The position numbers and the translations under genes are program-made. From contig NC_090946.1 of NCBI RefSeq assembly GCF_040807025.1, forward strand, positions 4,630,001 through 4,694,000: DNA of 64,000 bases, written 5' to 3'. Within the stretch, counting starts at the first letter, position 1, and the number at the start of each line of letters is the position of its first letter. This DNA comes from Struthio camelus (lineage: Eukaryota; Chordata; Aves; Struthioniformes; Struthionidae). Shown one piece after another: positions 41,001 through 49,500 of the stretch. The notes below the pieces were generated by a model, which did no database searches, was not told the origin of the DNA, and worked only from the letters and a program-made list of their open reading frames with translations.

Positions 41001-42208
41001 AGCCTAAAGGAAAAATGTGCAGATAACATTAGAAGAGAATTTTGTATTAGTAAACATTTGGAAAGAGAGCTTTAGAAAAACTACAGATAGAAGTTAATTT
41101 GTAAAATTCTTTTGAATTCATAACCAAACAGTTGTACTAAAAGAACACACTAGAAAAGCACGGTCTGCATTTACTAATGCATCTTCTTCACAACATTTGG
41201 GGTGGGGGGGAAATGGAGAAAAGGGTGAGTAAATCGTCTTTCTGAATACTGAGTTTGGTCACTTATGCCAGAAAACTACCAGTTGTATCCATATACACTG
41301 ACTTCAGGTGCTACTCTTTCAGTGCAAATTGCACCACCTTTTGTCATGGTGCTAGGTGAACAGCAAAGATTTCAAACTTGAATACATCAGCCAACCCACA
41401 CACCCACTGAACTGCTATTTCAAGAGAACTCAGAAAACTGATTATATGGCCAGAGAGAATTTATAAGACCCACCAGTACCAGTCAAAAACTCCCATAAAT
41501 CTAATCTTTCTTTGCTTTTGGAATGTTTCTCTTTAGACTGCGATAAGAAAACAAGTCTCTCTTTACAGCTTCCCTTTCTTTTCCTCACACACCCATATGG
41601 TTTTATTTTGGGAAACGCTTCAAGTTACTCACAGAGGAAAGCCTTTTCCCTCTGATGCGCTCGGTATTATCACTGGAGGAGGAAAGAAAAAGAAACGGAT
41701 ATTAGTCCATAACCTTGCACCAAGATGTATTTCTTGAACAATACTACCATGTTTTTAAAGTTAAACTGATTGCTCCATTATTTTTTAAAAATGTGAAATT
41801 ATATAAATTAAGCTTGCCTGGAATAGTTAATTCCAGCACCAGCTCCCAAAAATAAGATTTGGGAAATTCAGCAGGTTCCCCTCGATCCCCCATGGTTGGT
41901 TAGTCTCTGGACGATCCACTGTTATGAAATTTCCTCAGAGCTTTCCTATATACGATAAAAGCAACTCCCTGCTCTTCTTCACAGAATCATAGAATGGTTG
42001 AGGTTAGAAGGGACCTCTGGAGATCATCTAGTCCAACCACCATTCTTCCTCACAATGGACAATGCATTTCATTCCAGAGATGCTGAAGAGCACATTTGGA
42101 TTAAGCAACATTTCACCTTTAAATGACAACAATATTTATACCACAATAAGAACTGCATGAGGTTTCAACTTACTTTTCCATGTTAGGGTCTGAATAAGTC
42201 TTGTCCAT
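15284..42208 (-). CDS. KNL1: KNL1 (CASC5) kinetochore scaffold, full CDS
   Basis: KNL1 is the scaffold of the KMN network at the outer kinetochore. It recruits BUB3-BUB1/BUBR1 through phosphorylated MELT repeats, binds PP1 and anchors to the MIS12 complex. I joined 25 minus-strand coding exons whose phases all fit: 7,200 bases, 2,399 residues plus stop (human is about 2,340). The start at 42208 gives MDKTYSDPNMENDNTERIRG. In order: SILK PP1 motif at residues 25-28, RVSF PP1 motif at 58-61, first MELT-type MDMT at 152-155, KI motifs (KIDITSFLAGLK at 176-187; KINFNEFLMSLK at 224-235), about 19 MELT-like repeats, a second RVSF at 1525-1528, a coiled-coil region about 2050-2190, and the C-terminal tandem RWD region that binds MIS12. 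The leader exon probably ends at 45979. The repeat array is encoded by one 5.2-kb exon. Confidence 0.98.
15494..15616 (-). CDS. KNL1: KNL1 coding exon 24
   Basis: This exon encodes VKLLFSTSTAFAKFELTLSL and then SANYPSASLPFTVQSQIGNI. The YPS--LP motif is conserved in KNL1. Confidence 0.96.
16912..17030 (-). CDS. KNL1: KNL1 coding exon 23
   Basis: This exon encodes VLHDISLVVSRCKVLGEEIE and then FLKRWGGKFNLLKTDINDT, the middle of the RWD region. It ends in phase 2. Confidence 0.96.
17677..17786 (-). CDS. KNL1: KNL1 coding exon 22
   Basis: This exon encodes EKAPLSSRLVQRLIFQFIES and then QGCWQERCPTLHYLPQ. It ends in phase 0. Confidence 0.96.
17934..18002 (-). CDS. KNL1: KNL1 coding exon 21
   Basis: This 23-codon exon encodes GDVFGENPCRKIVSMSFESL in the RWD region, matching the RKIV-V-FQSLLD segment of mammals. 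Confidence 0.95.
18326..18426 (-). CDS. KNL1: KNL1 coding exon 20 (RWD start)
   Basis: This exon encodes FTEWEISEWSEQQAVFNFLY and then DSIEFTVVFGSPI. The EW--SEW---QAVF-F-YD pattern is the start of the tandem RWD domain that contacts MIS12. Confidence 0.96.
18900..19001 (-). CDS. KNL1: KNL1 coding exon 19
   Basis: This exon encodes DLLELETQNKQVLAEINRLQ and then KKEKSCQELLEAY, the last part of the coiled coil before the RWD region. Confidence 0.95.
19138..19177 (-). CDS. KNL1: KNL1 coding exon 18
   Basis: This 40-base exon encodes ELETLRAEEEELQ within the coiled coil. It ends in phase 2. Confidence 0.94.
19616..19696 (-). CDS. KNL1: KNL1 coding exon 17
   Basis: This 27-codon exon encodes an acidic segment, DSDWEECEADCNDEMAEQES, then KGRNLEE. 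The DW-E motif matches the EEWDSE segment of mammalian KNL1. Confidence 0.94.
20436..20523 (-). CDS. KNL1: KNL1 coding exon 16
   Basis: This exon encodes EQWEKLQSRIAKVDEILKEA and then DSCLAALEA with heptad-like spacing. It ends in phase 1. Confidence 0.95.
21224..21340 (-). CDS. KNL1: KNL1 coding exon 15
   Basis: This 39-codon exon encodes LKSFGAELNKMKSYFTKESK and then ILAHNGKVTLYSKLLQSSQ. It has a helical, coiled-coil type composition. Confidence 0.96.
22905..22995 (-). CDS. KNL1: KNL1 coding exon 14
   Basis: This exon encodes LKPYASVQDQLLVNVNKSLW and then EVMRTCSDEE, the start of the coiled-coil region. Confidence 0.96.
23836..23951 (-). CDS. KNL1: KNL1 coding exon 13
   Basis: This exon encodes YAMSTPPTPEDLIFSQYVYR and then PKLRIYEEDCQVLSQMIE. 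The TPPTPEDL motif is conserved. It ends in phase 2. The large intron before it (23952-27154) holds a GA microsatellite. Confidence 0.97.
25985..26046. repeat. GA microsatellite in KNL1 intron
   Basis: A pure (GA)n run of about 17 units is followed by two AATGAGAGAG-type interrupted units. It lies in the intron between coding exons 12 and 13 of KNL1. Confidence 0.95.
27155..27253 (-). CDS. KNL1: KNL1 coding exon 12
   Basis: This 33-codon exon encodes KFQNGVITVGEFFTLLQVHI and then PIQKPRQSHLPAN. It is one of the most conserved parts of KNL1 and begins the structured C-terminal region. Confidence 0.97.
27380..27447 (-). CDS. KNL1: KNL1 coding exon 11
   Basis: This exon encodes QRSSHMESQLLTDSICEDNL and then WE, matching the RSSQMESQ-type segment of the family. 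It ends in phase 0. Confidence 0.94.
28527..28671 (-). CDS. KNL1: KNL1 coding exon 10
   Basis: This 145-base exon encodes VTFGTVSQSQVEIHEGEDPP and continues to SSSLDSVKADTELT. The serine-rich SSLDS-KAD segment matches mammalian KNL1. It ends in phase 1. Confidence 0.92.
29472..34718 (-). CDS. KNL1: KNL1 giant exon with MELT array
   Basis: This single 5,247-base exon (1,749 codons, residues 127-1875) starts with WHDADTTFQRTNRHD and ends CQDLQ before GTGAGC. It holds about 19 MELT-like units of the form M-[DE]-[ILMV]-T, each usually preceded by a hydrophobic and acidic stretch such as VIFSGEDMDLT or TVMFTGNQGNMEMT. These are the MPS1 phosphorylation sites that bind BUB3. The exon also carries the KI1 and KI2 motifs, which contact BUB1 and BUBR1, and a second SKRVSFKLP motif. 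Some units are degenerate, for example one with VMDIDVN and one with RDITKS. The frame is open throughout, so the gene is intact. Confidence 0.98.
36074..36126 (-). CDS. KNL1: KNL1 coding exon 8
   Basis: This 53-base exon encodes GMDTLLHAPIQALVQQTE and ends in phase 0. The residues match the conserved segment just before the first MELT repeat. Confidence 0.92.
36476..36513 (-). CDS. KNL1: KNL1 coding exon 7
   Basis: This 38-base exon encodes NEEPEAVQCEIT and ends in phase 1. The CEITG segment across the next junction matches the family. Confidence 0.88.
37340..37440. repeat. Hairpin plus TG/TA microsatellite
   Basis: A perfect 8-base inverted repeat (ATTGTCAC, 5-base loop, GTGACAAT) at about 37339-37359 is followed by mixed TATG, (TG)n, (TA)n, (TG)n and a T run up to 37440. 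All of it is in a KNL1 intron. Confidence 0.85.
37619..37658 (-). CDS. KNL1: KNL1 coding exon 6
   Basis: This 40-base exon encodes ECAADTRKQVLLN with split codons at both ends (phase 1 in, phase 2 out). Similarity to mammalian KNL1 is weak here, but the splice sites and phases fit. Confidence 0.8.
38125..38174 (-). CDS. KNL1: KNL1 coding exon 5
   Basis: This 50-base exon encodes VFQRDLKTNVTERENT, matching the family after ADTIK. A second acceptor AG lies 6 bases upstream, so two in-frame splice forms are possible. Confidence 0.9.
38653..38714 (-). CDS. KNL1: KNL1 coding exon 4 (RVSF motif)
   Basis: This exon encodes DVNMEKRRKNSRRVSFADTI. RVSF at residues 58-61 is the PP1-docking motif flanked by basic residues, whose phosphorylation by Aurora B is known to block PP1 binding. 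Confidence 0.96.
40312..40371 (-). CDS. KNL1: KNL1 coding exon 3
   Basis: This 60-base, 20-codon exon in phase 0 at both ends encodes ILKAPRSPLHDLGNGNEFTQ. It supplies the ILK of the SILK motif. Skipping it would keep the frame. Confidence 0.93.
41633..41672 (-). CDS. KNL1: KNL1 coding exon 2
   Basis: This 40-base exon encodes NDNTERIRGKRLSS with the first codon split over the junction. Its last serine is the S of the SILK phosphatase-binding motif. Confidence 0.92.
41984..42046 (-). mobile_element. Short CR1 3'-end fragment
   Basis: The plus strand reads AGAATCATAGAATGGTTGAG and then AGATCATCTAGTCCAACCAC, the reverse complement of the CR1 3' tail. Only about 60 bases are present, in a KNL1 intron. 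Confidence 0.85.
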
Positions 42209-42243
42209 TTCTGAAGGATGTGTCTTTCCTATAGGATACAGTA
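42174..42243 (-). CDS. KNL1: KNL1 start-codon exon
   Basis: The acceptor is TTTCAG before 42243. The ATG at 42208 has context CAGAAATGG, with G at both -3 and +4. It encodes MDKTYSDPNME and ends in phase 2 before GTAAGT. Confidence 0.92.
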
Positions 42244-43077
42244 CTGAAATGCAAAAACATTAATGAACATTAGTAACAAAATTGCACACAATTACAAGTA
42301 GATATTATCCTCAGTTAGATACCATAACCTTTCTCTCCACCTTTCTTTAGTCACAGAAAGGCACTGAAGTTTGACAGGAGGCTTTCAGTCCACGTTTTCT
42401 ACAATGTATCATGATATTAAACAACTGGGCTAGGTAGTTCGATTCTTACTGCTTAGACGTTCTTTTATTTAAAGTTAAGATTCTGGTAACTGTTGGAGAT
42501 AAACGTGAGCAAAGTTTATAGAATGCAAAGTTTGCTAGTTTGCTGTGACACACAAAACAATTTTTCATTCACCACTTCTCCCCCCTCATCATATGTAGAC
42601 ATTCCCGCTAGCAGGGAGAACCAGAACACTTTTAAGAAGTTGCATAACAGGCTAGTGAGCTAAGTCTGTGTTATCACAGGCTTAATATTGTCTAACCACA
42701 ACAAAATTAAAGCCTTTGAATATCAAGAACATAACCTCAGTCTCCTGTGGACCCAGCTTAGGCCACACACACACACAGACACAAAAGTACCATAGAATCG
42801 AGGCTATAAAATCAATACATGCAGTTTTCTGTGCTTTTTCCTGTATTTCAGTGATGATATTTATCTATATGCATCCCCTCTTCTATCACTATGTAAAGTA
42901 TGCCTATATGGGGGCTATAAACAATCTGATAGCATGTATCATATCACTTTATTTTACCCTTGCTAAACCTCAACAAGCAGTGTCATAAGAAACCTTGCCT
43001 TAGGCAAGGACTAAGTGAATCGTAAAAATGTAGAAATGAAGAGCTCTGCACAGAATTGCTCAGCTTTTGCATTTCAC

Positions 43078-44262
43078 AGATCAGCTGAGGTTGGAAGGGA
43101 CCTTTAGAGATCATCTAGTCCAACCCTCCTGCTCAAAGCAGGGTCAACTAGAGCAGGTTGCTTAGGACATTGTCCAGTCAGATTCTGAACATCTCAAAAA
43201 ATGGAGACTCCAAGACATGCCTGGGCAACCTGCTCCAGTGCTTCACCACCCTCACTGCAAACAATTTTTTTCTTACGCTTAAATTGAATTTCCTGGATTT
43301 CAATTTGTGCTCATCGCCTCGTTCATTCACCATATACTGCTGAGAACAGTTGGACTCCATCTTCTTCACACTCTCCCATCAGATATTCATATACATTTAT
43401 AAGATAGCCCTTGAGCTTCCTCGTCTCTAGGCTAAAAAGTCTCAGCGCTCTCAGCCTCTCCTCCTCTGTCAGATGCTCCAATCCCTTAACGATCATCATG
43501 GCCCTTTCCTGGACTGTTTACAGCAGGTCCATGTCTTTCTTGTATTGGGGAGCCCAGCACTGGACACAGCACTCCAGATGTGGCCTCACCAGGGCTGAGG
43601 AGAGGGGAAGGATCACATCCTTCAGCCTGCTGCCAATGCTCTTCCTGATGCAGCCCAGAAAACCATTGGCCTTCTTGGCCACATTGCTGACTCATGGTCA
43701 ACTTGGTGGCCACTACGATCCCCAGGTCCTTCTCTGCAGAGCTGCTCTCCAGCAGGTCAGCCCTCAGCCTGTCATGACATTATTCCTCCCTAGGTGCAGG
43801 ACTTTGCACTTTACATTGTTGCCCTTCATGAGATTCCTCTCTGCCCTTTTCTCCAGCTTGTTGAGGTCCCTCTGAATGGCAGCTCAGCCTCTCCTCCTAG
43901 TTTTGTATCATCTGCAAACCAGGTGAGAGAGCACTCTGTCCCATCATTCAGGTCACTGATGAAGATACTAAACAATATTGGCCCCTATATTAACTTCTCG
44001 GGTTACCACTAGTGACTGGCCTCCAGCTGGACTTTGCATGCTGATCACAATCATTTGAGTCCAGCAGTTCATCCAGTTTCAGTCCACCTCCAATTTCAAT
44101 TCACCTCACTGTCCACTTATCTAGTCTGCGCTTTATCACATTGTCAATGAGGATGTCAACGAGGATGTTAGGGGACAGAGCCAAAAGCCTCAATTAAGTC
44201 AAGATAAACAACATCCACCGCTCTTCCCTCATCCACCAAGCCAGTCATCTCATTGTATAAGA
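43078..44262 (-). mobile_element. CR1 LINE 3' part, inactive
   Basis: The plus strand shows the reverse complement of the CR1 tail at 43078-43140 (GAGGTTGGAAGGGACCTTTA). It then runs back through the end of ORF2, with decayed reading frames and part of the reverse-transcriptase region up to about 44262. It lies in the intron between the KNL1 leader exon and the start-codon exon. Small deletions and stops make it inactive. Confidence 0.9.
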
Positions 44263-45119
44263 CACTTAAACCACAAATTGATGGCTTATTTTTCACACTA
44301 AATTAAGCCTGTTATATGGAATAAAAAGCTCTAGATTTATTTAAAACGCTAAATCACATAAAATGCTAGCATGTACTATTGAGGTACCGCTCATAAGGCG
44401 GAGCAGAGTTTGAATTGGGGGAGTGGGTGAAGGGGGGGAACAATCTTCTCTTCATTCCCTGTTTTTCAGAAATACCAGTTTGCTTAAAGACAACGTTTAG
44501 GCAGGGCAAGAAAGCATGATGAGAAAACTTAACTAATGGAATTTTTTCCAGTAAATTTCTGTTTGCTTAAACAGAAGAAAGTAGTATTTTGAAGACAGCA
44601 TTAAGCATGAGAGTATAATAGCTAGAAACAGAGACAAATTTCCAGAATGACACTTTACTTGTAAACAAAAAGCTAATTTGCCAAAAATAACTTTAATAAT
44701 TTCTTGCTTTATTTTTGCAAAATAATTCCCTTCATCATAAACCTCCCAAAGATGTAGCAGGTTTACATTGCAAATTTAGATTGGTTAAAACCGCATCCTG
44801 AGAGGCCTTGACTTTCAGGGTCTGCAGCTCTGGGCTGGAAAAACCAAGAAAATGCTTTCAGGCAGGCATCCCCAAAACTAGCTCCCCAGCTAGCAGCCTG
44901 AACATTTTGAATACGAGAGCTGCTATTCTACATCAGACTAAACATGACAAAGAAAGTGAAATAAAAAACAGGCACCCATACAGGTGTGTAGAGAAGAACG
45001 AAAGCACAGAGCATGGCTAGAGAAAGCCCCCCGTTTGGTGTGCCAGGAGTCTGCTATTAAGAGGTTTATTAATATGGAATTCACATCCCAATCAACACGT
45101 TCAATAGTCATTCTCTAGT

Positions 45120-45440
45120 GATACCTTTGACCTAATGCATGTGGCAGTGAAGTCCAATGCTTTTTTATTCCATTTGTGCAAAAGCACCTTTTTGTTCTTA
45201 TATCTTAAAATTAGGTACCCCATGGTTCCACACTGTGGGACAAAGTGAAGAATCATTCTCCGTTAACTTTCTTAAATTCATTCACAATCTTATAGACTTC
45301 CATCCATTCCCTCCTCAGTCTTCTGTTCTTCACCTTTAAAAGTGATAATTTATTTAGTCTCTCCTCAGAGAGAAATATTCCAGTATTTCTGATCATCTGA
45401 TAACCTTCTCGAGATGAGAACGACCGAACATGATCACAGC
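45120..45440 (-). mobile_element. Old LINE ORF2 remnant (CR1/L2-like)
   Basis: The minus strand encodes a decayed stretch with SEERLNKLSLLKVKNRRLRR and then EWMEVYKIVNEFKKVNGE, followed after a stop by FFTLSHSVEPWGT and later GIKKHWTSLPHAL. The order RRLR--MEVYKI then NxW-SLP is typical of the C terminus of CR1/L2-type reverse transcriptases. It is much more diverged than the other CR1 copies here, so it is probably an old insertion. Confidence 0.6.
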
Positions 45441-45978
45441 TATACGGTGGTTGTCTACAGTCAAAACTATGTTTCTGTTTTGTTCTCAATTTCTTTCCTC
45501 GCAGTTCCTTGCACTGCTTACTTCACACACACACCTCATTAAGCAAGGGGCTGACAGTCTCGGAGCACTATCCTGCACGACCTCCCAAAGCTAATTTAGA
45601 GCCCACCATTACTTGTGTCAGTGTTTGCCCAGCCGTGAACTCCTTCTTATGGGCCAACGCTGGATTTTATCAACCAGTTTATCCAGAGATCCCTCTCCCT
45701 CTGCGAGGGCGACGACCAGCACACTGAAATCTCCTCAGGCCGCCCCGACAACCCCTCATCCCTCCTCATAAGCGCGCCGGGCCTGCAGACAAGGTCTCTC
45801 CACCACCAGGACCCGCTTTCTGCTCCAGCCCTTTGTCTCCCCTCCCGTCACCAGGCGTTAACCCGCAGGAACCGCCCCGGCGACAGGCAACCGCCATCGC
45901 CTCACCCGGGCCCGGCGCCCCCAGCCAGGCCTTTTCTCCCCTCCGGGCTCCTCCGCGACCGCCCTCCAGGTGCCTCAC

Positions 45979-46230
45979 CCGCTGCTTCGGCCGCAGCCCT
46001 CACGAATGCCGCCGGCGGAGCACCGCCACCGCCACCTCCTCCTCCTCCTCTCCGCCACGGCTCTCCAACCCCTCAGCTCCCATCGGGCGCCGCCGCCTCA
46101 CGATTCAAACCTAACCGCCGCTTCCCGCGCGTGCGCCCCGCGCCAACCAGCCGCCGTGACGACAGCGGAGTGGGGCCCTACCGCGGTCGCCGTACAACAT
46201 GGCGCCCTCCAGCGCTCCGTACAACATGGT
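45979..46230 (-). promoter_or_regulatory. KNL1: KNL1 promoter and leader exon
   Basis: A CpG-rich block covers about 45760-46450. A good donor (CAGCGG then GTGAGG, exon end 45979) fits an untranslated KNL1 first exon on the minus strand. Two direct repeats, read on the minus strand as CCATGTTGTACGG, lie 27 bases apart (centred near 46198 and 46225). Each matches the YY1 core CCATNTT. There is no TATA box. The true start site is not fixed by sequence. Confidence 0.65.
46111..46227 (-). other. Candidate KNL1 upstream ORF (38 codons)
   Basis: On the minus strand, an ATG in the context GCCACCATG opens a 38-codon frame that begins MLYGALEGAMLYGDRGRA and stops at TAG (46113-46111), before the leader donor. 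The second copy of the repeat supplies a second in-frame ATG at 46200. It is a uORF only if transcription starts upstream of 46227. Confidence 0.4.
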
Positions 46231-46488
46231 GGCCTCTGGAATTAGCCCTGTGCCTGCCATTTCAATATTTCCCCTCTCCAGCACCTAAGGCAGCCGGAGC
46301 CGTGGGGCTGGCGGAGAGCGGCCAGCCTCGGGAGGGTCTCTTGGTTGCCGCATGATAGCCAGTCTGCATTATGCTTACGAAGGCCCGAGAGGCCGACGCC
46401 ATCTCGCAGAACGAGCCGGCGGTAGGACGCGGGTGCGGGAACAGTTGTTGAAGTTTCTTATAGGCTAGGCGAGAAGAAAGGTTCTCGT

Positions 46489-46570
46489 GACGAGGTGGCC
46501 GAGTGGTTAAGGCGATGGACTGCTAATCCATTGTGCTCTGCACGCGTGGGTTCGAATCCCATCCTCGTCG
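46489..46570 (+). tRNA. tRNA-Ser (anticodon GCT)
   Basis: This 82-base type II tRNA decodes AGC/AGU codons. The acceptor stem GACGAGG pairs perfectly with CCTCGTC (46563-46569), with discriminator G at 46570. The anticodon GCT is at 46522-46524, inside a stem closed by TGGA and TCCA. A long variable arm GTGCTCTGCAC follows, then the T-arm with GGTTCGAATCC (B box). The A box is TGGCCGAGTGG. A long T run starting near 46579 is a strong Pol III terminator. CCA is not encoded, as usual for eukaryotes. Confidence 0.98.
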
Positions 46571-46576
46571 GCAGCA

Positions 46577-46597
46577 GTTGTTTTTTTTTTTTTTTTA
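46577..46597 (+). terminator. Pol III terminator T run
   Basis: An uninterrupted T run starts about 9 bases after the tRNA-Ser 3' end and is far longer than the four or more T residues Pol III needs. Confidence 0.85.
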
Positions 46598-46599
46598 AA

Positions 46600-49500
46600 T
46601 CATCGTTTTCTTTCTTTTCCCGTTCGGCCGCCGGGGCGCTCGCTGCCGCCACGGGCGCAGGCTTATCGCCCGCCGGAACAGCATAGGGCGCCGCCGCAGC
46701 CGCGGCCAGCTCTGCCCCAGCCCTGCTCGGCCGCTGGGGCAGCCCCGGTGCCACCTGCATCCCGCGGGGAAATCCCCCTGGATTGTGCCCCAAATGGGCC
46801 TGTGTCCCCCAGCGATACCCCTCCTGCGTCCCCTAGGCTGTGGCCCTGGCTCTCTAGGGCCAGAGGCCACCTCTTTGTATTTAACACCTCTAACTTAACC
46901 TTTCCCATTCCAATCAACTTAAAAAAAGATTGGACGGGTTCATGCTTTAATCTCACTTGGGAGAGTATCAGCTCAGGGATAGAGGGGAGGGGGTATTTTT
47001 AAAGCAACTTAGCGTTTCAGACAAGGATTTTCTTTGCTAAATAAATCACTGTAGACACCTTCCCTTGCTCTCCTAGCTGGAGATAGAAACTCTTAGCGGA
47101 GTTTGGCTGCTGCCACACACTGTGTCCTTGCTGCTGGGGCCAGGGTGGGTTAGGAAAGCCCACCTGCATGCCCATCCCCACGTCAGACATCCCCTGGAAT
47201 TTACGTTTCACTGCATCCTGGTTCCCAGATCCTTGCGGGGCTAAAAGAGCAGCCAGATCTCTGCCTGCACAGAAGGTTAGGGAGAGGTCTGCGCATAACC
47301 TAGGACTCCTTGGAAGCAATCAGACCTGGAAAGGAGACACACAGCAAATAAGGGGCCTTCCATGAAGGAAAATGAGCATTTCTTCTGCTTATGATTTGGA
47401 CTCCTGGGCTCGGTGAACTGTCCAGGCTCTTAAACCCATTCCCTCTATTGGGTCCGATCCAAAGACCCTCAGAAATCTACCATGCTCTGAAATTGCAAGT
47501 AGTGAAGCCTTTGGGAACAAACAATTTATGAGTCTCTTTTGCAACCCAAACAGGTTGTTTTATACAAATTAACCTAATCCTTAGTAGGATCTCAGGATAA
47601 ATAGTATTTGCAAAATCAGGGGTTGAGGGGGTTCCAGCCAAATTAATCCCAGCTCCTCACTGAAAATTACATCAAGGCTTGCTTTAAAAAAGTGATTACT
47701 GCAATTGGCCTCATTTTTACTGAAGTTAAGATTTTAAAAGCATAATCTCAGAGACCAGAGCAACTGGTCCTCTTCACATAATCCACCAATAGTTAGTTTT
47801 TAAAAATTCAAAACAAGAAGTTAATGGAACAAAAGAGCCCCCTCGAGACTGTTCTGCTCAACAGCTTAAATACATAATTACAACTATTAAAAGGGACCTT
47901 CCACATAGTAATTCACTGGAACAGTTCTGCAAACCCTCCACGCAGACTTAACTACACTTAAATCCTTGCAGAAATTAGATTATATTTAAACCTATGCAAA
48001 GTATAGCCAGATCATGACTCTATCCCAGCAAATGCCCCCCCATAACGGGCTGGTTAAAACAAGGCTGCCAAGTGTGACCCCAAGGAAGACTAAGTCTCTT
48101 GGCCTTGTTTTGTGGGTTAATTCTGATTCAGTCCTACATATTAGGCTTCCAGCACAATGACTGGGTAGAGGCATAGCAAAGTTCCCAGGCAGGACACAGT
48201 ATTTACTACAGAACTGCTCTTCGATAGTTAAATCACAGGACATATCTAATAGCAACACTTTCCCTATTGCAAAATGCAAAACTGACTTCTCATGCACGTT
48301 CCTAAAGGCAAGCCATAGCACATACCAGCTGCAGAAATCTGGCTACTGTGCCATGTGGAACCACTGGCTTTGAATTCAAATGAAATGAAATATGATGCAA
48401 CTGCTAGCAGGACCCTTGTGAAATCGACCTTAAACTTTCACTAGTTCACTACTTTCACTAGCTCAAAGTATCTTGAAAACAGCAGTCACAGCATTTTTTG
48501 ACCAGTAAGGTGCATCACAGTAATTTAAAAGCAGCAATTATGCATTGCCCAAAAGAGTAAAACAACAGCAACAAGCTGCAGTTCCTTATTAGGCCCTTCA
48601 GCCATCCAATCTTCATCTGTTGGCACAACAGTCAGCAGATCTTTTTCAGAAGCTTGCTCCTTACACAGAGGATATAATTTGGGATGCATCACTGTATACC
48701 TCAAAGCCCCATTTAAAACTCAGTTGCCTCAAAACTTACTATCTTCCCCTGCTGCCTAAAGCTAGTAACAGCTGCACACAGCCTTATTTATATTCTGAAT
48801 GTGCACAAGTTTCATTTACACTGTTACATGAAGTATGTATTTTGGTGTATGAAAAAAATAGGCACCGAGTTTTTAGTGTCATCTCTCAGCCACAGGAGAG
48901 CTTTTACCTCGCTTGTTCAACAAGCTGCCTGCAATTAATACTAGGCTAGACCTTAATACACGGTGGCAGGGAGCTGTGGTTAAATTAAAATCACTAGAGA
49001 GCCTTGGCAGGATGTGGAAGAGTCTGAATGACTCCTACAGAAACCTTCAACACATCAGCAGGACAATACAGGGCAAAAATAAATCACTTGGTGACTTTGG
49101 GCTTTTAGCAGAAATAAGCAATGGTTTATTCGATTTTTGTACACAGGTCCCTCTACTGGTAACGTCTGTGGATATTGATAAGTGATTCTAGGGGCCTTGC
49201 CAAGGAGGAAGGTAGTCATTCCTGGAGGGCTGGCAAACCTTAGGCCTGGAGTGCTTGCTGTCCCCAGCACCCTACTCATGGGCACCTGTGAAGCCAGGGT
49301 TTCTTCCAATAAGCTGTATGAAATAGACTGCAAACTGGTAATAGAAGAGGTGTATAAAAAAAAAATGTGTCTTGCTGGGCTGAGATGGCTAGAGCTCCCT
49401 AGGACACAGCATAAGGAGAGAGCATCTGAGCCTGAAACACACTCCGGCAAGGCTGTTGCCCCACCCACTGAATACCACCAAGTCCTCCAGACTTTCCTAC

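Noticed and set aside
43411-43875. 154-codon plus-strand ORF
   Set aside because: It is the antisense of a CR1 ORF2 end, not a gene.
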